Source: Polaribacter haliotis (GTDB taxonomy: Bacteria; Bacteroidota; Bacteroidia; Flavobacteriales; Flavobacteriaceae). Taken from it: 64,000 nucleotides of DNA. A program made the translations under genes and the position numbers. This document shows positions 1 through 8,148 of the stretch, one piece after another; position 1 is the stretch's first letter, and every line of letters begins with the position of its first letter. The stretch spans positions 2,800,001 through 2,864,000 of the forward strand of contig NZ_CP061813.1 of the NCBI RefSeq assembly GCF_014784055.1, given 5' to 3'. Under the pieces are notes generated by a model that worked only from the letters and a program-made list of their open reading frames with translations, was not told the DNA's origin and ran no database searches.

Positions 1-23
1 ATTGGGACTAAAATATGTTTCAT
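1..23 (-). CDS. N-terminus of probable universal stress protein (partial)
   Basis: Only the first seven codons lie in the window, read leftward from an ATG at 23-21. They give M-K-H-I-L-V-P, the usual opening of UspA-family proteins (the first beta strand, normally followed by I/T-D-F-S). A TAACTTTG promoter element sits 20 bases upstream in the correct orientation, which supports a real gene start. The family call rests on seven residues and is an inference. Cytoplasmic nucleotide-binding stress proteins of this family are common in Flavobacteriaceae. Confidence 0.45.
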
Positions 24-43
24 GGTGGTAAATTTTAACTCTG

Positions 44-51
44 CAAAGTTA
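44..51 (-). promoter_or_regulatory. -7 promoter element for the leftward partial gene
   Basis: On the minus strand the bases read TAACTTTG, an exact match to the Bacteroidota TAnnTTTG -7 consensus, 20 bases before the ATG at 23. No convincing TTG -33 element is visible. Confidence 0.5.
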
Positions 52-95
52 GTTAATTTTCAGAGAATCTGTACTTTTTACATTTTTTAGATATG

Positions 96-103
96 TACAT
101 TTG
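96..103 (+). promoter_or_regulatory. -7 promoter element for the MATE gene
   Basis: TACATTTG matches TAnnTTTG and lies 14 bases before the TTG start at 118. The 5' leader would be very short. No clear -33 TTG is visible. Confidence 0.45.
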
Positions 104-117
104 CAAAAAATCTTTTT

Positions 118-1452
118 TTGAATACAAATATTAGTTTTAAGAACATTAATAAATTGGCAATTCCTGCTTTAATTGCTGGTATTGCAGAACCTGTTTTGTC
201 TATAACAGATACTGCAATTATTGGGAATATAGATGTAAATGCAACTGAAAGTTTAGCTGCAGTTGGTATTGTTGGTGCTTTTATTTCTATGCTGGTTTGG
301 GTTTTCGGACAAATAAGAAGTGCAATTTCATCCATAGTTTCGCAATATGTTGGCGCAAATAAAATTAATGAAGTAAAAAGTTTGCCAGCACAAGCCATTG
401 CAATTGTTGTTTTAGGAAGCTTGTTAATTTTAGGAATTTCGTATCTTTTTTCGAGAGAAATTTTTGCTTTTTACAATGCATCAGGAGAAATTTTAGAATA
501 TTGTATTACCTATTTTAATATAAGAATTTTTGGTTTTCCTTTTTCTCTATTTGTATTTGCAATTTTCGGCATATTTAGAGGTTTGCAAAACACATTTTAC
601 CCAATGATAATTGCAATAACTGGAGCATTACTAAATATCGTTTTAGATATTATTTTGGTATATGGAATTGAAGGTTACTTTCCTGCAATGAATATAGAAG
701 GAGCAGCTTATGCAAGTGTAATTGCACAAATTTCTATGGCAATTATGTCTTTGGTTTTGTTAATGAAAAAAACTAAGATTTCATTGAAATTAAGTTTGCC
801 TTTTCATGCTGAAATTCCACGTTTATTAGGAATGATTGGCAATCTTTTTATAAGAACAATTGCCCTAAATACAGCTTTGTATTTTGCAACATCTTACGCA
901 ACATCTTATGGAAAAGAATACATTGCAGCTTATACAATTGGTTTAAATTTATGGCTTTTGGGTGCTTTTAGTATCGATGGTTATTCGAGTGCAGGAAACA
1001 TTTTATCAGGAAAGTTATTAGGTGCAAAAGATTACAAAACACTTTTAAAATTAAGTAATAAACTAATTATCTATGGTTTTGGAACTGGTGTTGTTATGGC
1101 ACTTATTGGATTTGCTTTTTACGAGCCAATTGGTAGAATTTTTACAAAAGACCCATTAGTTTTAGACCAGTTTTATATGACTTTTTGGTTGGTTTTAGCA
1201 ATGCAACCTATTTGTGGAATTACTTATATTTTAGATGGAATGTTTAAAGGAATGGGAGAAATGAAGTTTTTAAGAAATCTTTTAATAGCATCTACAGGCT
1301 TGGTTTTTATTCCGTCTTTGCTTTTTTTCGATTCGTTAGATTTAAAATTATATGCAATTTGGATTACTTTCGTTTTATGGATGGTTATAAGAGGGCTTCC
1401 AATATTTATTAAATTTAGAAGTAAGTTTATACCATTGGCAGAGAATTCGTAA
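118..1452 (+). CDS. MATE family efflux transporter (DinF-like)
   Basis: This 444-residue polytopic inner-membrane protein has about twelve hydrophobic segments in two homologous halves, the usual size and layout of MATE Na+/H+-coupled multidrug antiporters. The opening region (ALIAGIAEPVLSITDTAIIG, residues about 17-36) is the typical first-helix signature of DinF-type MATE proteins. A TTG at 118 is the chosen start: it gives a full-length first helix and no in-frame ATG lies upstream. Its stop codon directly abuts the stop of the convergent HTH gene with no bases between. The substrate cannot be told from sequence. Confidence 0.88.
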   Translation: MNTNISFKNINKLAIPALIAGIAEPVLSITDTAIIGNIDVNATESLAAVGIVGAFISMLVWVFGQIRSAISSIVSQYVGANKINEVKSLPAQAIAIVVLGSLLILGISYLFSREIFAFYNASGEILEYCITYFNIRIFGFPFSLFVFAIFGIFRGLQNTFYPMIIAITGALLNIVLDIILVYGIEGYFPAMNIEGAAYASVIAQISMAIMSLVLLMKKTKISLKLSLPFHAEIPRLLGMIGNLFIRTIALNTALYFATSYATSYGKEYIAAYTIGLNLWLLGAFSIDGYSSAGNILSGKLLGAKDYKTLLKLSNKLIIYGFGTGVVMALIGFAFYEPIGRIFTKDPLVLDQFYMTFWLVLAMQPICGITYILDGMFKGMGEMKFLRNLLIASTGLVFIPSLLFFDSLDLKLYAIWITFVLWMVIRGLPIFIKFRSKFIPLAENS

Positions 1453-1659
1453 TTAATCTTCTTTATATTCTAAAATATCTGCAGGTTGGCAATCCAAAGC
1501 GTCGCAAATTGCTTCTAAAGTAGAGAAACGAATTGCTTTTGCTTTGCCCGATTTTAATATGGATAAATTAGCGGTTGTAATACCAATAATTTCTGCCAAA
1601 TCTTTGCTTTTCATTTTTCGTTTGGCAAGCATTACATCTAAGTTTACTACGATTGCCAT
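1453..1659 (-). CDS. YozG-like small HTH (XRE/Cro-CI) transcriptional regulator
   Basis: This 68-residue protein is a single helix-turn-helix domain. Residues about 20-45 (LAEIIGITTANLSILKSGKA) form the HTH, and it ends in the CDALDCQPADILEY motif typical of the Cro/CI-like YozG group. It is the last gene of a leftward operon behind two DUF2975 membrane proteins, only 2 bases after the second one. DUF2975 and YozG-type regulators are commonly paired (for example yoaS/yozG in Bacillus), so the HTH probably works with, or is controlled by, the membrane proteins. The target is unknown. Confidence 0.85.
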   Translation of the reverse strand: MAIVVNLDVMLAKRKMKSKDLAEIIGITTANLSILKSGKAKAIRFSTLEAICDALDCQPADILEYKED

Positions 1660-1661
1660 AT

Positions 1662-2168
1662 TTATATTGTTAAATCGTTTTCTTGTTTTAGTTCTTTTGC
1701 TTCCATTAAAACTTTACTAAATATCATTAGAAAGAAACCAAAAATAATCATCAGTAAAGATAAATATCTAGAGTCTCCATTAAAGTAAATATAATATTGT
1801 GGAGAGGAAATAAAAAATATTGAAAAACTTAAAAGAAAAGCCATAATATTTGCGATTACAATAAATTTACCTGCTTTAAAAAGAAATAAGAAGGTGTTGT
1901 TATTAAAGTAATCTGTAAGGTTTTTTAATAGTAGTATTTTTATTAAAAAGGATGCTCCATAAATAAAAATACAAAACGCACTAAATTTAATAATTACTAA
2001 TATTTTTAGATAAATTGGAGTTCCTTCTGAATTAAAATGACCAAGATGTAACACATCTTTTTCAAATAATAATGCTAAAATAACTAATATATTATCACCT
2101 AAAAAGAATAATAATGTTAGTATAAATAGTATTAAAATTATTTTTTTAAATATTTTGATGTTCTTCAT
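1662..2168 (-). CDS. DUF2975 domain membrane protein (second copy)
   Basis: This 168-residue protein has four predicted membrane helices: residues about 7-32, 50-75, 98-120 and 135-153. The size, four-helix layout and adjacent YozG-like regulator identify DUF2975. It ends in E-N-D-L-T-I, exactly as the upstream paralogue does. It starts 4 bases after that paralogue and stops 2 bases before the HTH gene, so the three are co-transcribed. The biochemical function of the family is not known; a membrane sensor for the HTH partner is a reasonable inference. Confidence 0.78.
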   Translation of the reverse strand: MKNIKIFKKIILILFILTLLFFLGDNILVILALLFEKDVLHLGHFNSEGTPIYLKILVIIKFSAFCIFIYGASFLIKILLLKNLTDYFNNNTFLFLFKAGKFIVIANIMAFLLSFSIFFISSPQYYIYFNGDSRYLSLLMIIFGFFLMIFSKVLMEAKELKQENDLTI

Positions 2169-2172
2169 AACC

Positions 2173-2688
2173 TTATATAGTTAAATCATTTTCATACTGG
2201 ATTTGAATACCACGTTTTATAATTTGAGCAAAAATGAAAATAATACCTGCTAAAAAGATAAAATCACTAGAAAATAAATCAATTGTAAAACGATATTTTT
2301 TACCTAAAAATTGAACTTGTGCATTATGTACAATTGCTATAATCCACAAGTAAAAAATACTATAACTTATTTTTTGCATTAATTTTTGAACATTAACATT
2401 AAATGGTTTTTCTAAGTTTAAACCACTTAATAATTGGGTAACCATAAAAGCTATGTATGCTTCAGTAGCAAACAAAGCAACTTTATAACTTACAATAAAG
2501 GTATATTGTTTAAAACTGTAATTGTAGTATTCGTATAAGTTTAAGCCTTCAAAAAGATTTTTTGAAGCTTCAGGATTATTAATACTCACGAAATAAGAAA
2601 TTAATATAGCTCCAGTCTTAATGCATAATCCTATAAAAACGATCCAGGCAACTACGTGCATTATTTTTAATATTTGTTTTGAGTCCAT
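2173..2688 (-). CDS. DUF2975 domain membrane protein (first copy)
   Basis: This 171-residue protein has four hydrophobic helices (about residues 10-32, 67-85, 110-125 and 138-158). Features supporting DUF2975 are the KPFN-type segment after helix two (LEKPFNVNVQKLMQKISYS, about 92-110) and the C-terminal I-Q-Y-E-N-D-L-T-I. It is the promoter-proximal gene of a three-gene leftward operon with a second DUF2975 protein and a YozG-like HTH. The two membrane proteins are diverged paralogues, sharing topology and the last six residues but little else. Confidence 0.8.
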   Translation of the reverse strand: MDSKQILKIMHVVAWIVFIGLCIKTGAILISYFVSINNPEASKNLFEGLNLYEYYNYSFKQYTFIVSYKVALFATEAYIAFMVTQLLSGLNLEKPFNVNVQKLMQKISYSIFYLWIIAIVHNAQVQFLGKKYRFTIDLFSSDFIFLAGIIFIFAQIIKRGIQIQYENDLTI

Positions 2689-2707
2689 TTTATAATTTTT
2701 AACTCAG

Positions 2708-2735
2708 CAAATATATAAAAATTATTGATAAACAA
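2708..2735 (-). promoter_or_regulatory. Promoter of the DUF2975-HTH operon
   Basis: On the minus strand TTG (2735-2733) is followed after 17 bases by TATATTTG (2715-2708), both matching the flavobacterial TTG/TAnnTTTG consensus. The -7 element lies 19 bases before the ATG at 2688. Confidence 0.6.
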
Positions 2736-2778
2736 TAATAAAATATTATTTATTGATAATAATGTAAGTTTTAAGCAA

Positions 2779-2813
2779 AAAAAAATCAGCACTAAAAAGT
2801 ACTGATTTTTTTT
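2779..2813 (-). terminator. Intrinsic terminator after the Bax inhibitor-1 gene
   Basis: An inverted repeat with AATCAG and CTGATT arms, one G-U pair and an AAAA loop is flanked by A and T runs. It lies just downstream of the leftward BI-1 stop and upstream of the DUF2975 promoter. Confidence 0.75.
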
Positions 2814-2834
2814 AAAATTTATAAGATAAATACC

Positions 2835-3536
2835 TTAATCTCTAGACATAAAAATCGATAAAACATACCAAAAAAGCAACATTAAAGAAGCAAATAAACC
2901 TAAAGCTGCAGGTATGTAATCTTCTGTTCCGAATTTGTTTACTAAGTTAGATGTTTGGTATAAAATTGCTCCTCCTGCCAAAACACACATTCCAACTGAG
3001 AACCACAAACCTAAATTAAAACCAAATAAAGAACCTGCAACAATTAACCCTATTGCAATAAAAAAACCAACAGTTAAGCCAGATTTTATAAAAGAAAAAT
3101 CTTTTTTAGTGATAAAAACGATGGAAGAAATTCCTACAAATAAAGCCAAAGTAACAATAGTTGCTTGTTGTAATAATTCGTAACTTTCTGTGTAAACGAT
3201 TGCCATATATAATAGTGGCACAAAAATAATTGCTTCAGCAAAAATGTAAACTGCATAGGCTAAATATTGTTTGTTTTTATCCGCGGTTTTTAAAGCTGTA
3301 CTTTCGGCATAATTGGTTATAAACATAAAACCACCCAACATTACTAACCATTTCCAGCCTTGTGTCATAGAAAGCATAAACTCTACAAGAGTATTGCTTT
3401 GTAATAAAATATATTCAAAAAGAACAAACAATAAAATTCCACCAGCAACATGTGTGTATGTTTTCTTGTAAAAATCTACACGAACTTGATCTGTAGCTTG
3501 TGTTAAAAGTAATTTATTTTCAAAAGTGTTTTCCAT
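2835..3536 (-). CDS. Bax inhibitor-1/YccA family membrane protein
   Basis: This 233-residue integral membrane protein has about seven hydrophobic helices. The N-terminal YKKTYTHVAGGILLFVL segment (about 24-40) is the family hallmark; bacterial homologues act as pH-sensitive calcium leak channels. The length fits the family. It begins 7 bases after the stop of the UmuD-like gene and is followed by a terminator, so the two form a short leftward operon. The reason for that pairing is not obvious from sequence. Confidence 0.85.
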   Translation of the reverse strand: MENTFENKLLLTQATDQVRVDFYKKTYTHVAGGILLFVLFEYILLQSNTLVEFMLSMTQGWKWLVMLGGFMFITNYAESTALKTADKNKQYLAYAVYIFAEAIIFVPLLYMAIVYTESYELLQQATIVTLALFVGISSIVFITKKDFSFIKSGLTVGFFIAIGLIVAGSLFGFNLGLWFSVGMCVLAGGAILYQTSNLVNKFGTEDYIPAALGLFASLMLLFWYVLSIFMSRD

Positions 3537-3543
3537 AGTTTTA

Positions 3544-3978
3544 TTATACTTTTTTAATAACGTTTGTTACAATTCCCCAAATAATAAAATCGTTTTCTTC
3601 CGTAATTTTTATAATTGGATAATCTGGGTTTTCTGGTTGCAACCAAACTTCGTTATTTTGCACCCTTAATCGTTTTACAGTAAATTCTCCATCTACGTAA
3701 CAAACCGCAATTTTTTTATCTTCTGGAGCTAAACTTCTATCAATAACTAATAAATCGTTGTTGTTTAGGCCAGCATTAATCATAGACTGTCCTTTTACTT
3801 TCGCAAAAAAAGTACTGTTTTTATTTTTAATTAATTCTTCATCTAAAGAAACTTTTTCTTCTTCAAAATCTCCTGAAGGAATAGGAAAACCAGCAGAAAT
3901 TCCAGTGTCTATTAAAATAGCACCATCTATTGTAGATGGTTTTGGGTTGAAAAAAACAAGATTTTTAGATGTTTCCAT
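3544..3978 (-). CDS. umuD: UmuD-like S24 self-cleaving protease (no umuC neighbour)
   Basis: This 144-residue protein belongs to the LexA/UmuD S24 family. A likely self-cleavage site is Ala29-Gly30 in SAGFPIP. The nucleophile is Ser65 in KGQSM and the general base Lys102 in FTVKRL. Spacing from cleavage site to Ser (36) and Ser to Lys (37) equals that of E. coli UmuD (Cys24, Ser60, Lys97), and there is no N-terminal HTH, which excludes LexA. UmuD family members control error-prone repair, but the polymerase gene umuC that normally follows is absent; a Bax inhibitor-1 gene follows instead. I see no clear SOS operator or TAnnTTTG promoter upstream. Confidence 0.85.
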   Translation of the reverse strand: METSKNLVFFNPKPSTIDGAILIDTGISAGFPIPSGDFEEEKVSLDEELIKNKNSTFFAKVKGQSMINAGLNNNDLLVIDRSLAPEDKKIAVCYVDGEFTVKRLRVQNNEVWLQPENPDYPIIKITEENDFIIWGIVTNVIKKV

Positions 3979-4051
3979 TGACTTGTAAAATTATGACTTT
4001 TCTTTAAATTTTTTTAGATTTTATTTTAAAATAAGTTTTTTAAAAATAATT

Positions 4052-4429
4052 CTAAAATATTGTCTTGCAATTATTACAAATGTGTTTTGTTTTTTCAAAA
4101 AAAGGAAATAACATATAGAACACATTTTTTCTTTGAATAGGAGCAATTAAAATTCTGTTAGAATTACACTTTATACAAAAAAGCGCTTTTCCATTTTTGT
4201 CTTTTTGATAGGTTCTAATTTCATTATAAATTTTCGCAGCTTTTTCAAAATCTTTATTGTGTACTAATAATTTTACACCACCAATTGCATTACTAACCAA
4301 TGGATCTGTATCTATTGTTGTTTCATCCATTAACATTGTATTAAAACCTTCTGAATCTAACCTAGATTTGGTAACATGTGCTTCTGTAGAATAAATAAAA
4401 ACGGCTAAAATTGTGTAGTCTGGATTCAT
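4052..4429 (-). CDS. DUF2007 domain protein with C-terminal zinc ribbon
   Basis: This 125-residue protein has an N-terminal alpha/beta DUF2007 module (about residues 5-72, putative signal-transducing family) with the usual features of substrate-like residues around TDPLVSNAIGGVKLLV. A probable zinc ribbon follows, formed by Cys85-x2-Cys88 and Cys118-x2-Cys121. A hydrophobic stretch (VFYMLFPFF, 103-111) lies between the two cysteine pairs. It appears monocistronic or loosely linked to the UmuD gene. The exact function is unknown. Confidence 0.75.
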   Translation of the reverse strand: MNPDYTILAVFIYSTEAHVTKSRLDSEGFNTMLMDETTIDTDPLVSNAIGGVKLLVHNKDFEKAAKIYNEIRTYQKDKNGKALFCIKCNSNRILIAPIQRKNVFYMLFPFFEKTKHICNNCKTIF

Positions 4430-4474
4430 AAAAAAATAAAAATTTGTATCAATAATAAAAGTAATTGTTTATTC

Positions 4475-5971
4475 TTAAAGAGAAACTTTACGATGCGCTT
4501 TTTTCAGTTTTTTAATTACAGAAGCTATTTCTTCTTCATTTAAATGTCCAAAACCAAAACGAATGGCACACGTATTTTTATCTTGATATAAAATGGTTTT
4601 TGGAATAAATAAATCAATTTTTTCTGCTTCTTCTGTCAATTGAACCAACGAAATTTTTGGTTGAAATTCTAACCAAATTGCCAATCCACCAGAAGGAATT
4701 TTCCACGTTGCAATCTCTGTAAAATGTATCTTTAATAAATCGCACAAACAGTCTCGTCTTTGCTTATAAACAACAACGTTTTTTTTCATTAAACGATAAA
4801 TTTCACCTTCATTAATTAATTCAGATAACATTTGTTTTTGAATTAAATCGCCTTGTTTGTCTAATAATTGCAGGTAATTATTGGCTTCCGAAATTAAATT
4901 TTTTGGAGCAATAACAAAACCGGTTTGAAAACTTGGAAATAAAGATTGCCCTAGTTTTCCTAAGTAAATAACCATTCCATTTACATCTGCACTTGCCATT
5001 GGCAACATTGCAGAACCTTCGAACTGGAAATCGTAATCGTAATCATCTTCAATAATTGCAAAACCGTATTCTTTTGCCAACAGCAATAACTGCAAACGCC
5101 TTTCTACACTTAAGGTTACCATTGTTGGGTAATCTCTATGAGCGCAAACATACACACATCTAATGCTTCCTTTTACAAAGTGTTTTTTTATATAATTAAC
5201 ATCCAAACCATTTTTATCTACAGGAATTGTTTTAATGCTTGCACCTGCTTGTTGGAAAATCATGTTCGAGGCGTAATTACTTAAATTTCCCACCAAAACA
5301 ATATCTTTTTGTTTTATAATTAATTGAGAAACAATGTATAAACTCATTTCTGTACTCCTTGTGCTTAAAAGATTATTTGAGTTTACATGAAAACCTCTTG
5401 TAGCATTTAAATAATTACAAATATGGGTTTGAAATATGGAATCCGAGAATTCATTGGGTCTGTTCCATTTTTTAATCAACGTTTTACGTTTCATAGCTGC
5501 ACTGTACCATCTTGTAAATTGATGCACAGGATGCAAACGCAAATCTGGTTTCCCATCATTAATTGTAAATTTGGCATTTGTTAGTTGAGAGGTAGAAGCC
5601 AAGTGAAAGGAAGTTTGAAAAGGAAATCCTGTTGATTTTGCAGATAAATAAGCCTCGTTTATTTTCTGAGAAGTTGCTTTTATTTTTACAGTGGTTTGTT
5701 CTGGTTCCAAAACAAATGTGCCCTTATTGGGAATAATTTCTACCCAACCTTGGGAAGCCAATTCGTCGTAAATAGCAACTGCAGTATTTCTATGAACTTC
5801 TAGTAATTTCGATAAATTTCGAGTCCCAGGTAAAATAGTACCTTTCGTTAAATATCTTCTTTGTATTGCATTTATAATTTGTTGCGAAACCTGAATATAT
5901 ACAGGCTGAGGAATCTTTTTATCGAAAGTAATTAATTGTTTCAAAAGCGCAAAAACCGGACTATCTATCAT
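4475..5971 (-). CDS. MocR/PdxR-type GntR regulator with degenerate aminotransferase domain
   Basis: This 498-residue protein has the normal MocR layout: an N-terminal GntR winged helix (about 17-88, LPGTRNLSKLLEVHRNTAVAIYDEL region) and a fold-type I aminotransferase domain (about 140-490). Several domain landmarks remain, such as IIEDDYDYDF (307-315) and Arg471 near the end. The PLP-binding lysine motif is changed, however. Where MocR proteins read G-T-F-S-K, this one reads G338-K-L-G-Q342, so Gln replaces the Schiff-base lysine; the PTG loop is also PTM (282-284). It may sense a ligand without forming a PLP aldimine. It is divergent from a TonB-dependent receptor gene, a likely target. Confidence 0.85.
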   Translation of the reverse strand: MIDSPVFALLKQLITFDKKIPQPVYIQVSQQIINAIQRRYLTKGTILPGTRNLSKLLEVHRNTAVAIYDELASQGWVEIIPNKGTFVLEPEQTTVKIKATSQKINEAYLSAKSTGFPFQTSFHLASTSQLTNAKFTINDGKPDLRLHPVHQFTRWYSAAMKRKTLIKKWNRPNEFSDSIFQTHICNYLNATRGFHVNSNNLLSTRSTEMSLYIVSQLIIKQKDIVLVGNLSNYASNMIFQQAGASIKTIPVDKNGLDVNYIKKHFVKGSIRCVYVCAHRDYPTMVTLSVERRLQLLLLAKEYGFAIIEDDYDYDFQFEGSAMLPMASADVNGMVIYLGKLGQSLFPSFQTGFVIAPKNLISEANNYLQLLDKQGDLIQKQMLSELINEGEIYRLMKKNVVVYKQRRDCLCDLLKIHFTEIATWKIPSGGLAIWLEFQPKISLVQLTEEAEKIDLFIPKTILYQDKNTCAIRFGFGHLNEEEIASVIKKLKKAHRKVSL

Positions 5972-5979
5972 TTTAAAAC

Positions 5980-5999
5980 TGGACTAGTTTAATCGTCCA
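5980..5999. promoter_or_regulatory. Candidate operator between MocR and TonB receptor genes
   Basis: TGGAC-N10-GTCCA is an interrupted palindrome in the 67-base divergent intergenic region. The half-site resembles motifs reported for MocR proteins, but assignment to this regulator is an inference. Confidence 0.4.
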
Positions 6000-6038
6000 T
6001 AAAATTACGACTTTTGCACCGTTTTTAAATCACTATTC

Positions 6039-7865
6039 ATGAAAATTAAAATTACATTATTATTTACTGCAATATTTTTTTCTTTACAATTAACTGCGCA
6101 AGAAGAAACTACAAAAAGAGACACTTTAAAAGAAGTAATAATTACTTCTAGTAGAATCGATTTACCATTTAAAAAAAATTCTAGAACGATAGATATTATT
6201 ACTACTAAAGATATTAAAAACAGTGCAACAACAAATGTAGCAGATTTGTTACAACAAGTCGCAGGTGTAGATATTAGAAGAAGAGGAACAGCAGGAAGTC
6301 AGGCAGATTTATATATTAGAGGTGGTGGTTTCGACCAGACTTTACTATTAATTGATGGTATAAAAATGGACGATTCTCAAACAGGACATCATACATTAAA
6401 CGCAGCTTTACCTCTTGAAGTAATTGAGCGAATTGAAATTATAAAAGGACCTGCAGCAAGAGTTTTTGGGCAAAATGCATTTACTGGAGCTATAAATATT
6501 ATAACCAAAAAGAAACTAAATTATACTGCTTCAGCAAATATCGAAGCTGGTTCTTTCGGACAATTTAATGGTTCTGTAACAGTTGGTAAAGAGTACGAAA
6601 ATTCATCTGTAATTGCTCATGTTGGTGCATTAACTTCAGATGGTTACAGAGAAAATTCAGATTATAACAATTACAATTATTTTTTAAAAGCAGTTTTTAA
6701 TAAGAAATCGCAACCAATTGAAGTAATTGGTACTTTTTTCGATAAAAAATTCGGAGCAGAAAATTTCTATACAACAAATCCATCATTTCATGAATATGAA
6801 GAAACTCAAAGTAGTTTATTGGGTGTGCAAACCACTTTTATAGGAGATAAATTAAAAATTACTCCAAGAATTTATTGGAGAAGAGGACAAGATATTTTCT
6901 TGTTAAGAAGAGCAGATCCTAATTTTTACAGAAATTTACATATTACAAATAAAGTAGGGGCAGAAACGAATGCTTCTTATAGCTCAGAATTAGGAATTAC
7001 TGGTTTTGGAATAGATATTTCTCGTGTTTCTATTAGTAGTAACAATTTAGGAAAAAGAGATAGAATTATGGCTAACTTGTTTTTAGAGCATCGTTTTAAG
7101 TTTTTGAAAGATAAATTAGATATTACACCAGGAGTTGCTGTTACTTATTTCTCGGATTTTAAATTCCATGCTTTTCCTGGGTTGGATATTGGTTATCAAA
7201 TCTCAGATGATTTTAGAGCTTATGGAAATATTGGTTCAACATATAGAATACCAACATATACCGACTTATTTTATAATGATGGAACAACAAATGGAAATCC
7301 AAATTTAAAACCAGAAGAAGCTTTTGCACAAGAAATTGGTTTAAAATATAATTCTGGTCGTTTTTCTACCTCTGTTGCACTTTTTAATAGAGATGCTACT
7401 AATTTAATAGATTTTATACGTCCAGATGCAGATCCAGCAACAAAATATACAGCAACAAATATTGCAAAAGTAAACACAAAAGGTTTTGAGTTAAATGCAG
7501 ATTATCGTTTTAATATAAAAGACTACAAACAAACTTTAGCAATTGGTTATAATTATTTAAATGATGATATTTTAGATCAAAATAAAGATTTATCTCGTTA
7601 TTCTTTAAACACTTTAAAACATCAATTTATAACACGTTTTTCTTCGCAATTATTTAAAAATGTAAGACAGAACATTATTTACAAACACGCAGAACGTTCT
7701 ATTGGAACAAGTTATAATGTTTGGGATGCTTCTGTAATTGTAGATGTTAATAAATTTAGTTTTACAGTAACTGCAAATAATATTTTTAATGCAGATTATA
7801 TAGAGTCTGGTTTTGTTCCAATGCCACCAAGTAATATTTTATTAGGTTTAAGATATAATTTTTAA
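6039..7865 (+). CDS. TonB-dependent outer-membrane receptor (BtuB/FepA-like)
   Basis: This 608-residue protein has a signal peptide (residues 1-20, cut before QEETT), a plug domain of about residues 40-155 (VADLLQQVAGVDIRRRG, LYIRGGGFDQTLLLIDGIKM, IERIEIIKGPAARVFGQNAF) and a beta-barrel ending in the aromatic C-terminus LRYNF. There is no carboxypeptidase-like domain, so it is not SusC; the short barrel resembles BtuB-type transporters of cofactors or metal chelates. The divergent MocR regulator hints at a vitamin or amine-type substrate, but the sequence does not settle this. A strong terminator follows. Confidence 0.88.
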   Translation: MKIKITLLFTAIFFSLQLTAQEETTKRDTLKEVIITSSRIDLPFKKNSRTIDIITTKDIKNSATTNVADLLQQVAGVDIRRRGTAGSQADLYIRGGGFDQTLLLIDGIKMDDSQTGHHTLNAALPLEVIERIEIIKGPAARVFGQNAFTGAINIITKKKLNYTASANIEAGSFGQFNGSVTVGKEYENSSVIAHVGALTSDGYRENSDYNNYNYFLKAVFNKKSQPIEVIGTFFDKKFGAENFYTTNPSFHEYEETQSSLLGVQTTFIGDKLKITPRIYWRRGQDIFLLRRADPNFYRNLHITNKVGAETNASYSSELGITGFGIDISRVSISSNNLGKRDRIMANLFLEHRFKFLKDKLDITPGVAVTYFSDFKFHAFPGLDIGYQISDDFRAYGNIGSTYRIPTYTDLFYNDGTTNGNPNLKPEEAFAQEIGLKYNSGRFSTSVALFNRDATNLIDFIRPDADPATKYTATNIAKVNTKGFELNADYRFNIKDYKQTLAIGYNYLNDDILDQNKDLSRYSLNTLKHQFITRFSSQLFKNVRQNIIYKHAERSIGTSYNVWDASVIVDVNKFSFTVTANNIFNADYIESGFVPMPPSNILLGLRYNF

Positions 7866-7891
7866 ATAAAAAAGATTTTTAAAATTTGTAA

Positions 7892-7926
7892 ATGCCTTGA
7901 TACGTTTGTATCAAGGCATTTTTTTT
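7892..7926 (+). terminator. Intrinsic terminator after the TonB receptor
   Basis: A perfect 12-bp stem (ATGCCTTGATAC with GTATCAAGGCAT, loop GTTT) is followed by seven T residues, 26 bases after the stop codon. Confidence 0.9.
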
Positions 7927-8148
7927 AATTTTAATTATTTCTGTAACAAAATATCTTTTAAAGCTACTAATAGATAGAAACCCAACAAACTTTTCGAACA
8001 TTAAATAGTATTAAGTCTAGAATTAATCTATTAATTATAGTTGTTTAAGAAGTAAATTTCTTTAAAAAAGGTTTCTGTTTATAGACCAAATAAATACGGT
8101 TTGTTCAGTCTTAAACTCTTATATTTATTCACTTTAAAACTAACTATT

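Noticed and set aside
4021..4034. Perfect AT-only palindrome TTATTTTAAAATAA upstream of the UmuD-like gene
   Set aside because: It is made only of A and T in a very AT-rich gap, so chance occurrence is likely. It does not match a known SOS box.
8101..8148. Upstream TTG start of the NfeD-like gene
   Set aside because: The added 16 residues have no family match, and a tandem ATG at 8149/8152 gives the normal N-terminus.
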